From Ridgeia piscesae (taxonomy: Eukaryota; Annelida; Polychaeta; Sabellida; Siboglinidae): DNA of 64,000 nt. Location: the NCBI GenBank assembly GCA_025642075.2, contig JAODUO010000976.1, positions 22,501 through 86,500 of the forward strand. Direction: 5' to 3'. The notes beneath the pieces are model-generated. The model was given only the letters and a program-made list of their open reading frames with translations. It made no database searches and was not told the DNA's origin. Positions within the stretch are counted from its first letter, which is position 1, and the number at the start of each line of letters is the position of its first letter. The position numbers and the translations under genes are program-made. Shown one piece after another: positions 62,107 through 64,000 of this stretch.

Positions 62107-62362
62107 AGATCAAAAGTTTTAATTTCTCATATCCAAATTGAAATGTTTCTTTTACCCGTAGAGACTTGTGTTGAATGTTACACGTCGACTTCCAAAGTAC
62201 TAATGACAAATGACGTCATTTTACACTTGTGGTTCATAATTACCGTCGTTTCTGTTAATTGGTGTTTTTGTCACCCTAATCCAGTGCTGAGGAAGTCGTC
62301 ACATAATGTCCAAAGAAAGAAAACATCTTGATTTGGATATGAGAAATGAAAACTTTTGATCT
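62107..62362. mobile_element. MITE family B, copy 2
   Basis: Terminal inverted repeats of about 41 bp (AGATCAAAAGTTTTAATTTC and its near-perfect complement at the right end), 256 bp in total. Same family and orientation as 58461-58792. In the HACD3 intron after exon 8. Confidence 0.8.
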
Positions 62363-62513
62363 GAAAAACAACCATCGTGAGAAATGTTCAGTAATCTCAT
62401 ACAGTGTCTGGACATTTGTAATCTAAAGTCTTATTACATTACACATTGTAAGGGGCAGTTAGCATGAGAAATTAGGCCAAACTGTCAGTTAGTGATTACC
62501 ATCCTTGACTACC

Positions 62514-62655
62514 GTAAATCCTGTATTACTAGCCGCACCCCTAATTAAAGCCGCACCCCGACTTTTGACCTAAATCCTGAATTTCCTCCGCGCTGTTTGA
62601 TATTGGCAAAACCCTTATTTAAAGCCGCACCCCGACTTTGGGCCAAGGCCATTAA
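62514..62655. repeat. Repeated 'taaagccgcaccccgactt' element end
   Basis: Two copies of the motif about 80 bp apart within a GC-richer segment that resembles a DNA-transposon terminus. The neighbouring LTR may have split the element. Confidence 0.5.
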
Positions 62656-62688
62656 CTGTATGATGTCCTCAACCTAGCCCCTAATGAG

Positions 62689-63316
62689 TGTTACGCAATA
62701 TTCCACTCTAGAGGTATCGGTTGCGGCCTGGGTTACACTACTCGCATGTCAGGTAGTTACATCTAGCGACCTACTACAGGATCGGCCACCATTGCAACTC
62801 ACCACAACACACAAGCAGTGTAGTGTCTCTTCAAGATTCAATAACTGCAGAAGTCCAAGTTCGGCTTGGTAGCAAACACGTTTTTATTCCTCCAAACACA
62901 CAGTACAAACATCTTCCATCTCTTCTCTTCTCCTCTCTCGTCCTTTCCTTGCCTAGGCTTATATCCTATCTGCCAAGAGGCAGTCACCAACTAGACATGC
63001 ATTTCCTTATTTAGTTAGGCTATCTGCGCAACTCTCTGGCTAAGCTTCGGACAAGGCTCGGACTCCCCTCTCGGTAGGTCCGAGAGATAATAATAGTCTG
63101 GCTGTGCTTCTTCGTATAGTCCGGCTAAGGCCAGCTAGAATAGCACTACTGACCCTCGCAGCGATGCCGTGCCGCCTACGGCCAACAAGAATAGCAACCC
63201 ATTAGCGTCACTAATAACCTGCAGCCACTAGTCCAACTATCTACGACTTATTGTGTCCTGCTTCCTATAGTGCTTTCATATCTCTGCTTCAAATATATAT
63301 CCTTGCGATTCTTACA
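62689..63316 (-). mobile_element. 3' LTR of an LTR retrotransposon
   Basis: On the minus strand the LTR starts TGTAAGAATCGC right after a polypurine tract (GGGGGGGAGA, plus strand 63317-63326) and ends ...GCGTAACA, about 628 bp later. An AATAAA on the minus strand near 62885 would mark the end of R. The element lies antisense in the last visible HACD3 intron. Confidence 0.7.
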
Positions 63317-64000
63317 TCTCCCCCCCTAACAAAAGTGAATCCTCTGGATTCACGTCAGGAGAAGAAACCAAGAAGCGGAAGGAATAGAATATAGAGAAGC
63401 GACTACCTGCACATAGGAATGGCCAAGCACAAAAAGACTAATAATACACAAGCCATACAACACAAACTAATATATGTAAGCATGCCAACCAACATTGAGA
63501 GTATATAATGATATTAATTTAACCGGCCGGTTTAAATTAAATATCGAGAACACCAAATAAACTGTAAGCAAAAGACATACTCTCAATATACATGCAAGTA
63601 AAACCGACAATCCAAATGATAATCATGAAAATCGTAATCAAGCGTAACCAATTACTTATACAAACACCACACATAATATAGCAAGAGCGTAGGGACCCGA
63701 TCAGCACAGCCTAGCAGAGAGACTGTGACAGTCAAGACAATCGGCGTCCTACAACAATAATACTAAGTAGTAAAACAAAACATCGATATACACAGCAATT
63801 AACACACAAACTACAAACAATCGATGTAATAACCAAGTATGCGCAAAGGGCCCTTAGACTATTGAATTAGCCAGGCCTGGCGTTCTAATGGACATGGCGT
63901 CCGTTAGATTGAGTAGCCGCGCTACCCAGAGCGAAAAAACTAGAGGAAGGTTCCCCTGGCAAAAGAACAGTATCCCCCGCTCGGAGCGTCTGTGGAGCGG
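63317..64000 (-). mobile_element. Internal 3' region of the LTR retrotransposon (continues beyond window)
   Basis: It begins with the polypurine tract and then a long AT-rich stretch without a long frame. Near 63900-64000 the minus strand has a frame containing L-R-A-G-D-T-V-L-L-P, which resembles the segment after the integrase core in Ty3-type polyproteins. I cannot assign the family from this. Confidence 0.4.

Overview
This is a window of animal (eukaryotic) nuclear DNA, most likely from a marine invertebrate. Genes are split into short exons with GT-AG introns of about 0.3-4 kb. Intergenic DNA is AT-rich and full of microsatellites, minisatellites, tRNA-derived SINEs, LINE 3' ends, MITEs, hAT derivatives and an LTR element. 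Nothing looks bacterial. I cannot fix the phylum. The repeat types and an intron-rich KRBA2-like integrase gene are familiar from molluscs, lancelets, hemichordates and cnidarians.

Two loci are clearly recognisable. (1) At about 50.5-62.0 kb (+) lie the first eight coding exons of HACD3, a 3-hydroxyacyl-CoA dehydratase with an N-terminal p23/CS domain. All exon phases agree. The catalytic 3' part is outside the window, and an antisense LTR retrotransposon fills the last visible intron. (2) At about 23.3-29.6 kb (+) lies a KRBA2-like, integrase-derived gene in at least ten exons. The H2C2 zinc finger, DDE core and chromo/SH3-like tail can be read, but two frame breaks and an in-frame stop suggest decay or assembly errors.

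Smaller coding candidates: a 3' exon for a membrane-anchored or secreted basic repeat protein (0.8-1.26 kb, +); an MRPS6-like exon inside HACD3 intron 1; two phase-compatible minus-strand exons at 33.0-34.3 kb; orphan first exons at 21.3-21.4 kb (-), 43.33 kb (+) and 45.03 kb (+); and P2X7-like fragments at 12.5-13.6 kb.

Layout: 0-1.7 kb, repeats and the basic repeat protein; 3.6-4.4 kb, a long inverted-repeat element; 5-7.6 kb, LINE relics; 9.5-10.3 kb, a pogo-like MITE; 11.3-11.8 kb, a MITE whose sister copy sits inside a 1.65-kb hAT element at 19.1-20.8 kb; 15.6-18.4 kb, microsatellites and LINE ends; 21.3-23 kb, an orphan first exon and a perfect hairpin; 23.3-31 kb, the integrase gene; 31-43 kb, a dense field of tandem repeats with SINEs, a 0.7-kb duplication and scattered minus-strand exons; 43-50 kb, CpG-containing candidate first exons, LINE fragments and duplicated blocks; 50.4-64 kb, HACD3, whose introns hold a second hAT derivative nested in a palindromic element, paired MITEs, a minisatellite and an LTR element.
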